From the NCBI GenBank assembly GCA_965658765.1, contig CBFHTO010000009.1, positions 14,087-78,086 on the forward strand: 64,000 nt of DNA, in the 5' to 3' direction. Below, piece by piece: positions 34,533 to 43,024 of the stretch; position 1 is the stretch's first letter; every line of letters starts with the position of its first letter. The notes beneath the pieces are model-generated. The model did no database searches. It was given only the letters and a program-made list of their open reading frames with translations, and was not told the DNA's origin. The stretch comes from Glaciecola sp965658765. GTDB taxonomy: Bacteria > Pseudomonadota > Gammaproteobacteria > Enterobacterales > Alteromonadaceae. The translations under genes and the position numbers were made by a program.

Positions 34533-35843
34533 ATGTCTAGAAAACAAGAACTTACGACGCGAAACGGTGATCGAATTGCCATTGTTGCGGGTTTGCGCAC
34601 GCCCTTCGCCAAGATGGCGACTTACTTCCATGGTGTGCCTGCGGTCGATTTGGGTAAAATGGTTGTGAATGAGTTAATCATTCGAAATGAGTTTGATCCT
34701 GCATTGGTCGAGCAAGTGGTGTTTGGTCAAGTAGTACAAATGCCAGAAGCGCCAAATATCGCCAGAGAAATTGTTTTGGGCACTAATATGAACGTTGGTA
34801 CTGACGCATATAGTGTCTCGAGAGCTTGTGCCACAAGTTTTCAATCGACAGTAAATATTGTCGAGTCTATGTTAGTTGGCAATATAGAAATAGGGCTTGC
34901 TGGTGGCGCAGATTCTACATCTGTTTCACCGATTGGAGTTTCTAAGAAATTAGGGCGAGCACTAGTTGATTTGCAAAAAACAAAGACGCTTGGACAAAAA
35001 CTTGCTGTTCTCAAACAACTAGGCTTAAAAGACCTATTACCGGTCCCACCTGCTGTTGCAGAGTATTCTACAGGCTTATCGATGGGGCAAACGGCTGAAC
35101 AAATGGCAAAAACACATGGTATCAGCCGTGAAGATCAAGACGCACTTGCGCACCGCTCACATTCAAATGCGGCTGATAATTGGGAAAAAGGCAATTTAGA
35201 CTCAGAAGTTATGACTGCCTATGCCGAACCATTCAAGGGAGCGTTTTCACGCGATAATAATGTCCGCTTTGACAGTAAAATAGAGGGTTACGCAAAGCTA
35301 AGACCAGCGTTTGATAAAAAGCACGGCACAGTGACTGCTGCGAATGCTACACCGCTGACTGACGGTGCATCGGCAATAATGTTGATGACCGAAAGCAAGG
35401 CTAAGGCACTTGGTTACAAGCCGCTTGGATACATTAAAAGTTATGCTTTTGCGGCAATAGATGTATGGGAAGACATGCTAATGGGACCCTCATATGCTAC
35501 CCCGATGGCTTTAGAAAGAGCAGGTATGTCGCTCAACGATTTGACCCTAATCGAAATGCACGAGGCATTTGCTGCGCAAACCTTGGCAAATGTGAAGATG
35601 TTTGCGAGCGATAAGTTTGCTCAAGAAAAATTAGGGAGAGACAAAGCAACTGGCGAGATTGATATGGATAAATTCAATGTGATGGGTAGCTCAATTGCGT
35701 ATGGACACCCGTTTGCTGCAACCGGCACGCGAATGATTACACAAATGTTAAACGAATTGACACGCAGAGGCGGTGGTACGGGGTTATTGACGGCCTGTGC
35801 AGCCGGTGGATTAGGTGCGGCGATGATTGTGGAGACAGAATAA
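34533..35843 (+). CDS. fadI: FadI, 3-ketoacyl-CoA thiolase (beta subunit)
   Basis: Last step of fatty-acid beta-oxidation: thiolytic cleavage of 3-ketoacyl-CoA to acetyl-CoA. The 436-residue protein has the acyl-enzyme C99 in SVSRACATSFQS, the conserved ALIEMHEAF-like LTLIEMHEAFAAQ (His), and the C-terminal GHPFAATGTRM and LLTACAAGGLGAAMI with the catalytic Cys. The opening sequence through AGLRTPFAKMATYFHG is typical of the FadI (not FadA) branch. AAGGAA ribosome site. The last base of its stop is the first base of fadJ. Confidence 0.96.
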   Translation: MSRKQELTTRNGDRIAIVAGLRTPFAKMATYFHGVPAVDLGKMVVNELIIRNEFDPALVEQVVFGQVVQMPEAPNIAREIVLGTNMNVGTDAYSVSRACATSFQSTVNIVESMLVGNIEIGLAGGADSTSVSPIGVSKKLGRALVDLQKTKTLGQKLAVLKQLGLKDLLPVPPAVAEYSTGLSMGQTAEQMAKTHGISREDQDALAHRSHSNAADNWEKGNLDSEVMTAYAEPFKGAFSRDNNVRFDSKIEGYAKLRPAFDKKHGTVTAANATPLTDGASAIMLMTESKAKALGYKPLGYIKSYAFAAIDVWEDMLMGPSYATPMALERAGMSLNDLTLIEMHEAFAAQTLANVKMFASDKFAQEKLGRDKATGEIDMDKFNVMGSSIAYGHPFAATGTRMITQMLNELTRRGGGTGLLTACAAGGLGAAMIVETE

Positions 35844-37951
35844 TGAGTGCATTTACTTTAGAAAAATTAGAAGACGGCATAGCTATATTAACTATGGATG
35901 TGCCGGGTGAATCCATGAACACGCTAAAAGCGGATTTTGGTGATGAAGTCAGCTCAGTTCTTGATGAAATTGAGAATGACGCTCAGGTAAGTGCAGTGAT
36001 CCTCGCAAGTGGTAAAGCTGATTCTTTCGTTGCTGGTGCAGATGTTACCATGCTAAGTGCTTGCAAAAGTGCTGAAGAGGCTGAAGCTTTGTCTACACAA
36101 GGACAACAATTATTTGATCGCATCGAAGGAATGAGAAAGACCTTTGTTGCAGCTATTCATGGTCCTGCCCTAGGTGGCGGATTAGAGCTTGCACTTGCTT
36201 GTGATTATCGCGTGTGTAGCGATAGCTCTAAAACCCAACTAGGATTGCCAGAAGTTCAACTAGGCCTGTTGCCAGGCAGCGGAGGTACGCAACGTCTACC
36301 TGCTTTGATTGGTGTTCAAAAAGCCATGAAAATGATGCTTACCGGCACTCCTGCACGAGCCAAGCAAGCCAAAAAATATGGCATTGTTGACGATGTAGTA
36401 CCCAAAAGCATTCTGATGGATGTGGCTAAAAAACTTGCTAAGTTATCACCTAAAAAGCGTCAGGCAAAAAAAGGATGGGGTGATAGAGCACTTGAGGATA
36501 CGCCTTTTGGAAGAAAACTATTGTTTAAAAAGGCCAGAGAGCAAACCCTGTCAAAGACGCAGGGTAATTACCCTGCGCCTATGCTAATTATTGATTGTAT
36601 TGAAGAGGGTTTAGGCGACAGGCGCAAGGGCTATGGCCTTGAAGCGAAAAACTTTGGCAAATTAGTTATGACGCCTGAGTCGAAACAGTTGCGAGAGATA
36701 TTCTTTGCGACCACCGAAATGAAAAAAGAGAATGGAGTGGAAGGTGTTTCTCCGAAAAAAGTACAACAAGTTGGTGTACTAGGCGGTGGCTTAATGGGAG
36801 GCGGGATTGCGTTTGTGAGCGCAACTAAAGCGAAGGTACCCGTGCGCATCAAAGACATTAACGAAAGTGGCATAGCTGGCGCGATGAAATATTCGTTTGA
36901 CATATTGAATAAAAAAGTCAAAAAGCGCTTTATCAGAAAAACCGAGATGCAAAAGCAAATGTCTTTTATCACCGGGTGCTTAGATTATAGCGCTTACTCA
37001 TCTATAGATATGGTCATTGAAGCGGTATTTGAAGATTTGTCTCTAAAGCAAAAGATGGTAGCTGATATAGAGCAACACAGTAATAAAGATACGATTTTTT
37101 CATCTAATACCTCGTCTATTCCAATTGCTGATATTGCCAAAAATGCAGAGCGACCAGAAAACGTAATTGGTTTGCACTATTTTTCACCGGTAGACAAAAT
37201 GCCTTTGGCAGAAGTAATTCCTCATCAAGGAACATCAGAACAAACTATCTCGAGTACCGTTGAGTTTGCGAAGAAGCAAGGCAAAACACCAATTGTGGTG
37301 AAAGATGGCGCTGGTTTTTATGTAAATAGAATACTTGCTCCTTACATGAGTGAGGCTGGCTATCTAGCTATGGAAGGACAAGCAATTGACACCATTGATA
37401 AGGCATTAGTTAAATTTGGCTTTCCAGTAGGACCTTTCAAACTATTGGATGAAGTCGGTATTGACGTTGGTACGAAGATCATCCCGATACTGATGAATCA
37501 ATTTGGAGAGAGATTTGCGTCGCCAGACGCTTTTGAGAAGTTACTTAAAAATGATCGAAAAGGTAAAAAGAACAAGTCTGGTTTTTATGACTATGCTGGA
37601 AAAAAATCGGGTAAAGAAATCGATGAAAGTATTTACGACTTGTTAGGTATATCGCCAACAAGTAAGTATACGGATTCTACAGTAGTTGAGCGATGCACAT
37701 TATTGATGCTAAATGAGGCGGCAATGTGCTTAGAAGAGGGCGTTATTAGAAGTGCTCGAGATGGTGACATTGGTGCAATTTTTGGTATAGGCTTCCCGCC
37801 ATTTAAAGGTGGCCCATTCAGATATATGGATGAAATAGGCATACAGAGTCTTGTTGAAAGATTAGAGCATTACGCTAGTACTTACGATGAAAAATATGCT
37901 CCGGCAAATATTCTTTTACAAATGAAAGATGATGGGGCTAGCTTTTATTAA
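35843..37951 (+). CDS. fadJ: FadJ, multifunctional enoyl-CoA hydratase / 3-hydroxyacyl-CoA dehydrogenase
   Basis: Alpha subunit of the second beta-oxidation complex; hydrates enoyl-CoA and oxidises 3-hydroxyacyl-CoA. The 702-residue protein has an N-terminal crotonase domain (about 1-190) with AAIHGPALGGGLELALACDY and GLPEVQLGLLPGSGGTQRLP. It has the NAD-binding domain from about 310 (VGVLGGGLMGGGIAF), the active region GLHYFSPVDKMPLAEVIPH, and C-terminal helical domains. Overlaps fadI by 1 nt, implying coupled synthesis of the two subunits. Confidence 0.96.
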   Translation: MSAFTLEKLEDGIAILTMDVPGESMNTLKADFGDEVSSVLDEIENDAQVSAVILASGKADSFVAGADVTMLSACKSAEEAEALSTQGQQLFDRIEGMRKTFVAAIHGPALGGGLELALACDYRVCSDSSKTQLGLPEVQLGLLPGSGGTQRLPALIGVQKAMKMMLTGTPARAKQAKKYGIVDDVVPKSILMDVAKKLAKLSPKKRQAKKGWGDRALEDTPFGRKLLFKKAREQTLSKTQGNYPAPMLIIDCIEEGLGDRRKGYGLEAKNFGKLVMTPESKQLREIFFATTEMKKENGVEGVSPKKVQQVGVLGGGLMGGGIAFVSATKAKVPVRIKDINESGIAGAMKYSFDILNKKVKKRFIRKTEMQKQMSFITGCLDYSAYSSIDMVIEAVFEDLSLKQKMVADIEQHSNKDTIFSSNTSSIPIADIAKNAERPENVIGLHYFSPVDKMPLAEVIPHQGTSEQTISSTVEFAKKQGKTPIVVKDGAGFYVNRILAPYMSEAGYLAMEGQAIDTIDKALVKFGFPVGPFKLLDEVGIDVGTKIIPILMNQFGERFASPDAFEKLLKNDRKGKKNKSGFYDYAGKKSGKEIDESIYDLLGISPTSKYTDSTVVERCTLLMLNEAAMCLEEGVIRSARDGDIGAIFGIGFPPFKGGPFRYMDEIGIQSLVERLEHYASTYDEKYAPANILLQMKDDGASFY

Positions 37952-37998
37952 AGCTATAGAATTATCTTGATAGTATAGATAATGTTACTTGATTTAAT

Positions 37999-38039
37999 AT
38001 GGTCACTAAGCATTTGAATTAGTGACCATTTAATTTTTT
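37999..38039 (+). terminator. Rho-independent terminator of fadIJ
   Basis: A perfect 11-bp stem, ATGGTCACTAA (37999-38009) with TTAGTGACCAT (38019-38029), 9-nt loop, followed by TTAATTTTTT. It lies about 48 nt past the fadJ stop. Confidence 0.85.
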
Positions 38040-38229
38040 ATGATAGCTAAAGGGGTCTTGAACAAATTTTTTGCGTATGCAACTTTAGTCTTTCATAGGT
38101 GCTTATATACCCACTATTCATCGCAATTATCGAGTTTTGTATTACATTTAATGTATCGACATTGTTTAAACTTATTATCGTTTATAGGTCGATATATGTG
38201 TAAATTTTAAAAGTGAAAGGCTGAATATT

Positions 38230-38433
38230 ATGGTTATTCTTGGGTTGATCCTCAGCTTTGCACTTTGCACTGTTTATTATTACATAGAAACAGTTCGACA
38301 TGGCATGGCAAAAAAAAGATGGGTAATGGCGGCACTTTGTTTAGGGCCGATGACTTTACCTATGTTTGAAATTAGTAAGCACCTAGCAGTGCGAAAAGCA
38401 AGTGGTTTCAATAACGTTTATATACGAGTGTAG
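38230..38433 (+). CDS. small hypothetical membrane protein
   Basis: A 67-residue protein, ATG with GAAAGG upstream. A first helix (MVILGLILSFALCTVYYYI) is followed by a basic loop (RHGMAKKRW) and a second, shorter hydrophobic segment (VMAALCLGPMTLPMFEI). The ribosome site, the membrane-protein composition and the gap to other genes support a real gene. No family recognised. Confidence 0.6.
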   Translation: MVILGLILSFALCTVYYYIETVRHGMAKKRWVMAALCLGPMTLPMFEISKHLAVRKASGFNNVYIRV

Positions 38434-38453
38434 GCAGGTATTTAATCGCGTAA

Positions 38454-38492
38454 GACGAATAATCGACCAATGTCGATAGGTTTTGATTCGTC
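38454..38492. other. nested inverted repeat after the small membrane protein gene
   Basis: Outer arms GACGAAT (38454-38460) and ATTCGTC (38486-38492), inner arms ATCGAC (38462-38467) and GTCGAT (38472-38477) with a CAAT loop: 13 paired bases with one asymmetric internal loop. It starts 21 nt past the stop codon of the small gene and has no T-run, so it may be RNA structure or a protein site. Confidence 0.4.
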
Positions 38493-38862
38493 GGTATCAA
38501 AGTGAGTGATATAATAACGCGGTGTTATCAGAATTAGTCATTTTTCTGTTGTATTCTTCGTTTGTTTCGCCTGTGTCTTGCGTCCCTGCATTGGGCTCAG
38601 CATAAATAGCATCTACATGGGGCGCTCATTTTATCCATTTCTAGATTAGGAAGCTTCCTCGAGCTTTCTACAACCAGAATACTTGTTTTGATTGCTAATG
38701 TCCTATGGTCTTAAGGCAATATTTCTTGGTTTTACTGCTCTTATGCTTTTAAGTCTTGGTTGAAGGCATAATATTATATTAGTGACGTCTTGGCAGAGGG
38801 TCGTGACCAAGATTGAATGCTCTCCTCTATTGAAGCTCTCCTCTAAAATCATCTTAACTCTC

Positions 38863-38889
38863 TGCGCCTCCTGCGCCTCCTGCGCCTCG
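38863..38889. repeat. three tandem 9-mers (TGCGCCTCC)
   Basis: TGCGCCTCC at 38863-38871 and 38872-38880, with a third copy ending in G at 38881-38889. The GC-rich block stands out from the AT-rich surroundings. Its complement (GGAGGCGCA repeats) is reminiscent of GCGCAGAG-type dispersed tandem repeats seen in many bacterial genomes; that likeness is from memory. Confidence 0.7.
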
Positions 38890-39076
38890 CTCCATAAGCA
38901 TCTCTATTACTTAATATTTAATATATTTCAATTTCTATACTCCCTTATTTTTAGTAAACGAAAGATAACTTATTGTTATATATGAGTTTGCGACGGTAGT
39001 CCCCAACACACTATTGCAATACAAAATAGTTAAATTAATATCAATATGCTGATGGTTCTAACAAAGGCAAAGATTA

Positions 39077-39487
39077 ATGATAATACACTCAAATTTGACT
39101 TTGAAGCCTCGCAAACGAGGTTTTCATTTAATCACTGATGAGATTCTGAATGCTTGTGGTGAACTGCCAGCAAACGGCATGATGCATGTGTTCATCAAAC
39201 ACACTTCAGCCTCCTTAACGATTAACGAGAACGCTGACCCTAGTGTAAGGCGTGATTTAGAGCGTCATGCGAATGTAATAGCGCCAGAAAATGCGCCACA
39301 CTATGAGCATGTTTTTGAGGGGAGTGATGATATGCCCGCCCACATTAAAGCATCTCTATTTGGTTCTAGCGTGACTGTTCCAATTGTCAATACTAGGCTC
39401 TCTTTAGGCACTTGGCAGGGCATATATTTAGGCGAGCACCGCGATTCAGGTGGTGCTAGACAACTCATCATTTCAATAATGTCATAA
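39077..39487 (+). CDS. YjbQ-family protein (UPF0047)
   Basis: A 136-residue single-domain protein. FIKHTSASLTINENADPSV (about 42-60), the acidic-His DMPAHIKASLFGSS and the ending LGTWQGIYLGEHRD are the conserved UPF0047/YjbQ motifs, with the histidines and Asp forming the presumed metal site. E. coli YjbQ has weak thiamine-phosphate synthase activity, but its main function is not settled. AAGG lies 9 nt before the ATG. Stands alone. Confidence 0.9.
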   Translation: MIIHSNLTLKPRKRGFHLITDEILNACGELPANGMMHVFIKHTSASLTINENADPSVRRDLERHANVIAPENAPHYEHVFEGSDDMPAHIKASLFGSSVTVPIVNTRLSLGTWQGIYLGEHRDSGGARQLIISIMS

Positions 39488-39787
39488 GATTATTAGCAGA
39501 CGCCCTTAAAATACTGATTTTTGTGATATCGCTCAAGTCGTTCGAGCGTGTTGTCGATACAATAATATAAAAATAATTAATACGTTTATCCGCAAAATTT
39601 AGTAAAAGCATTTTGGTACTGTGCTATAACTCCTTTATGGAGTTTGGACTTTTTCGCTGAGTTGTTTTTGGCAGCAAGCTCAGTAGCTTATTTCTCAAAA
39701 ACGTAAAGCGAAGTGGGCGTTTTACCATTAAGTTAGTACTCTAAAAGCGCTAAAGCACGGAAAAATTAGTTAGGAATTGCAATATAA
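39488..39787. other. 300-nt intergenic region upstream of the signalling operon
   Basis: No gene recognised. A short inverted repeat CGCTC (39530-39534)/GAGCG (39544-39548) is present. TATAAC near 39624 is a possible -10 but has no good -35. It should contain the promoter of the REC-GGDEF-EAL/FIST/kinase operon. Confidence 0.35.
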
Positions 39788-41851
39788 ATGCAAAATCATC
39801 AACCAACCATTTTAGTCGTCGACGACAATGGTCCTATTCGCATCACTCTGCGCAAAGGACTCAACAAAGCTGGCTATATCGTGCAAGAGGCAAGTAACGG
39901 TGAGCAAGGTCTTGCAAAATTTATCGAACATCAACCAGATGTTGTTTTGATGGACGTACAAATGCCAATTATGAATGGCTTTGAGTCAGTTAAAGGTATT
40001 CGAAAGTCAGAGCGCAAAGGAAGTACGCCAATTTTAATGCTCACGGCAGATGATGACGTGGACTCTATCCGAAACGCATTCGATGCCGGCGCTACAGACT
40101 ATATTACCAAACCCATCAACCTTCCGCTTTTGCTTTTGCGTTTGAAATTTGCGCTAAGAGACATAGATCGCGAAAAGAAACTAAAGCGTAGCGAACAACA
40201 AAAAGAAAATGCACGACAACTGTTCGGTCTTGTTTATTGGGAAATAGAAACGTCTTCGGGTCGAATCGATTTTATTAATAACGACGTAGAGACATTGTCT
40301 TGGTTAAAACCTCAGCCTGAGACATTTAATGACTTTGTTCAATTTGTTTTTGAACAAGACAGAAAACGCTTCCTTGCTGATTGTGACAGCGCCATGGAGA
40401 ATAACCGGCCTTTTGACTTAGAGCTAAAATGTAAAACCAATGATGGTATTCATTTTGTTCGACTTGTGGGACAGCAAGGGGAGACAAGCGAACTTATTAA
40501 CGGCGCTATTCAAGACATTACTGAGCAAAAGAATCTTGAAGATAGAACAAGCTATCTTAATTTTTATGACCAAATAACAGGTTTGCCAAACCAGAAGCTT
40601 TTTTTGTCCTCTTTAGAGAAAGCGATTCAGCAGAGTAGAGAACTAAACTTTAAAACGGTCGTACTTGCTTTAGAAATTGATAATTTAAATGCGATTACAA
40701 ATGCCTACGGTAACACCGTCACTGAAACGCTACTTAGCCGAGTGGCTGCAGAAATAAAAGCAATTGGCAATGACAATGCTATATCGGCTAAATTAGATGC
40801 TGGGTACTTTGCATTAAAACTTAGGTATCAACAAGACGAATCCTTAGAAAGCATCGCTCGAGCAATGAACGAAAAGCTATCAAAAATACCGAATACATGG
40901 ATGATAAACGGTAACGAAATTTTTGTTAAATACGCTGCCGGTATTGCGGAAGATAATGCTGATGAGGATGCATCTTCAAGTACTCTGTTACGAAAGGCAA
41001 AAAGTGCTCAAGTGTCTGCACAAACAAGTAAAAATATTTCGATCGTCAAATACGACGACAAATTAAACATCGCAATGAAACGTCGGCTAGACCTTGAGGC
41101 TGAATTGCATAAAGCGCTGGAAAATAAAGAATTTAAATTACAATATCAGCCACAGTTGTGCTTAATGTCTGGGAAGGTTGTAGGGGCAGAAGCACTACTT
41201 CGTTGGCATTCAAATGAGAGAGGCTTTGTTTCTCCAGGCGAATTTATTCCTGTCTTAGAAGAATCGGGTCTTATTACGAGTATCGGTGAAACAATTGTCA
41301 GCCGAGCCTGCCGTCAACAATTAAATTGGCAAAAGAAAGGCTTAGAAATAAGTGTTGGTATAAATATTTCAGCAATACAATTCCGTCAGCAAGACTTATC
41401 AGAACGGATTTGTGCTATCGCAGATAAAAGTGGAGTGAATAAACGTAATATCGAATTAGAAGTTACCGAAAGCGCCACAATGGACGAACCAGAGCGGGCA
41501 ATGGAAGTACTGCAAGCCCTTAGTGACGCTGGTTTTAAAATTGCGTTGGATGATTTTGGAACAGGATATGCCTCATTTGAATATCTGCTTAACTTCCAAT
41601 TAGACAAGATAAAGATAGATCGAGCGTTTATAAGAAATATAACGCAAAATCGAAAAGACAGAGCGCTGGTAAAAGCTATTTCTAGTCTAAGTGACGGCTT
41701 AAATATCAGAACCATTGCTGAGGGCGTAGAGGATACTCGCCAAAAAGATTACTTAGACGCGCTCGGCATACAAGAAATCCAAGGCTACCTTATCAGCAAG
41801 CCTTTGTGGCCAGAAGAACTATACAAGTTTGCAATGAACTTTAATCAATAA
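39788..41851 (+). CDS. response regulator with degenerate GGDEF and intact EAL domain (c-di-GMP phosphodiesterase)
   Basis: A 687-residue output protein. The N-terminal receiver (1-125) has D56 as phosphorylation site in VLMDVQMPIMNGF and the acidic pair in LVVDDNG. A PAS-like segment (about 140-245), then a GGDEF-fold domain (about 255-420) whose signature reads KLDAGYFAL, so cyclase activity is unlikely. The EAL domain (about 430-687) has E468 in GAEALLRWH, plus ELEVTES, ALDDFGTGYAS, DKIKIDRAFI, AEGVED and QGYLISKP, so it looks active. First gene of an operon with a FIST protein and a hybrid kinase, probably its signal source. Confidence 0.93.
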   Translation: MQNHQPTILVVDDNGPIRITLRKGLNKAGYIVQEASNGEQGLAKFIEHQPDVVLMDVQMPIMNGFESVKGIRKSERKGSTPILMLTADDDVDSIRNAFDAGATDYITKPINLPLLLLRLKFALRDIDREKKLKRSEQQKENARQLFGLVYWEIETSSGRIDFINNDVETLSWLKPQPETFNDFVQFVFEQDRKRFLADCDSAMENNRPFDLELKCKTNDGIHFVRLVGQQGETSELINGAIQDITEQKNLEDRTSYLNFYDQITGLPNQKLFLSSLEKAIQQSRELNFKTVVLALEIDNLNAITNAYGNTVTETLLSRVAAEIKAIGNDNAISAKLDAGYFALKLRYQQDESLESIARAMNEKLSKIPNTWMINGNEIFVKYAAGIAEDNADEDASSSTLLRKAKSAQVSAQTSKNISIVKYDDKLNIAMKRRLDLEAELHKALENKEFKLQYQPQLCLMSGKVVGAEALLRWHSNERGFVSPGEFIPVLEESGLITSIGETIVSRACRQQLNWQKKGLEISVGINISAIQFRQQDLSERICAIADKSGVNKRNIELEVTESATMDEPERAMEVLQALSDAGFKIALDDFGTGYASFEYLLNFQLDKIKIDRAFIRNITQNRKDRALVKAISSLSDGLNIRTIAEGVEDTRQKDYLDALGIQEIQGYLISKPLWPEELYKFAMNFNQ

Positions 41852-41878
41852 ACAAATTACAACGCAGTAGGTAGAAGT

Positions 41879-43021
41879 ATGAAAATTGATTATTACCCGT
41901 CGACTGAACACGAGGCTTTGTTCGCAGCGGTACAGGAAAAGAACGAAAGCAAGGATTTCAAGGCGCATATTGTGCTCGCTTGCGATGAAAATAACTGGCA
42001 AGCGGAGGATTTAAATCCATGGTTACAAAGCCAACAGACGCCTGTTTTTGGTGGCGTGTTCCCCCAGGTTATTTTTGATAAATCAAATTATGAAACGGGT
42101 TTTGTGTTAGTTAGTTTACGGAAATCGGTCGAATGGACGTGTGTCAACAAGCTAAGTGACGATAACGAATCATACGATGACACTCTATTAGATGTTGCAG
42201 AAAAGTGGGATGACGAAAAAGAAGGACAGACTATTTTAGTTTTTGCAGATGGTATGTCATCACGTATAGCCGCGTTGATAGAGTCATTATTTTTTAATTT
42301 TGGTCTTAATAGAAACTTTGTCGGTGGTGGCGCGGGCTCGCTCAGCTTTGAGCAACAGCCATGTATTTTATGTCCTGATGGCATGCTAAAAGATATGGCC
42401 ATTATTTTGTGTTTACCTTTACATAGTGGCATAGGCGTTGCACATGGTTGGAAGCCCATTAGTCAGCCACTAAAAGTTACAAAGAGTGATAAAAATATCA
42501 TTCAGCAAATCGAATATAAAGATGCATTCGAGGTTTACAGGGAGGTCGTTGAAGAGAAATGCGGCAAGTCATTTAATAGTGATAATTTCTTTGATATCGC
42601 TAAAAGCTACCCGTTCGGGATTGTTAAGCTTGAGGCCGAGATGGTAGTTAGAGATCCATTAATGCCCACCGAGGATGGTAAAGGCCTAATTTGTGTGGGT
42701 GAAGTGCCTGAAGAATGTTTTGTAAGAATTCTGGAAGGTACACCAGAAGACTTAATTTGTGCAGCAAAGAGTGTAAATAGCTTGGCTCAGAACGATTGGA
42801 CAAGGCGTTATGGAGACAGACCAGCAAAATCGTCTTTTTTCATAGATTGCATTTCTAGAGTCTTGTTTCTTGAAAAGCGTATTGATGAAGAGATTGCACA
42901 AGTTGCATCCGATATTCCTTTGTTCGGAGCCCTAACACTAGGTGAAATAGCAAACAATGGAGATGAGTATTTAGAGTTTTACAACAAAACAGCTGTTTTG
43001 TGTATTCTTGGTGATGGCTAG
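41879..43021 (+). CDS. FIST-domain sensor protein (NosP/VpsV type)
   Basis: A 380-residue soluble protein without signal peptide. The FIST_N domain (about 20-215) includes the small-residue segment NFVGGGAGSLSFEQQPCIL and LPLHSGIGVAHGWKP; FIST_C (about 220-365) ends FGALTLGEIANNGDEYLEFYN, both typical. FIST proteins paired with histidine kinases include the haem-binding nitric oxide sensors NosP (Pseudomonas) and VpsV (Vibrio). It stands 27 nt after the EAL protein and 3 nt before the kinase. Haem binding cannot be decided from sequence by eye. Confidence 0.88.
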   Translation: MKIDYYPSTEHEALFAAVQEKNESKDFKAHIVLACDENNWQAEDLNPWLQSQQTPVFGGVFPQVIFDKSNYETGFVLVSLRKSVEWTCVNKLSDDNESYDDTLLDVAEKWDDEKEGQTILVFADGMSSRIAALIESLFFNFGLNRNFVGGGAGSLSFEQQPCILCPDGMLKDMAIILCLPLHSGIGVAHGWKPISQPLKVTKSDKNIIQQIEYKDAFEVYREVVEEKCGKSFNSDNFFDIAKSYPFGIVKLEAEMVVRDPLMPTEDGKGLICVGEVPEECFVRILEGTPEDLICAAKSVNSLAQNDWTRRYGDRPAKSSFFIDCISRVLFLEKRIDEEIAQVASDIPLFGALTLGEIANNGDEYLEFYNKTAVLCILGDG

Positions 43022-43024
43022 AAG

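Larger units (their letters stand above)
38434..39076. other. 643-nt intergenic region with repeats and a nested hairpin
   Basis: No gene recognised. It holds a nested inverted repeat at 38454-38492, a direct repeat GCTCTCCTCTA (38819-38829 and 38835-38845) and three tandem 9-mers (38863-38889). A 67-codon frame at 38782-38985 runs through the repeats, reading CASCASCAS, and looks accidental. Confidence 0.5.

Noticed and set aside
38863..38889. CRISPR array
   Set aside because: Repeat unit is only 9 nt, without spacers, and no cas genes are present.
38782..38985. 67-codon plus-strand frame through the tandem 9-mers
   Set aside because: The translation is dominated by the repeat (CASCASCAS) and then random AT-rich codons; no ribosome site.
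39077..39487. TPP riboswitch upstream of the YjbQ gene
   Set aside because: YjbQ is only loosely tied to thiamine, and no CUGAGA/THI-box core was seen in the preceding region.
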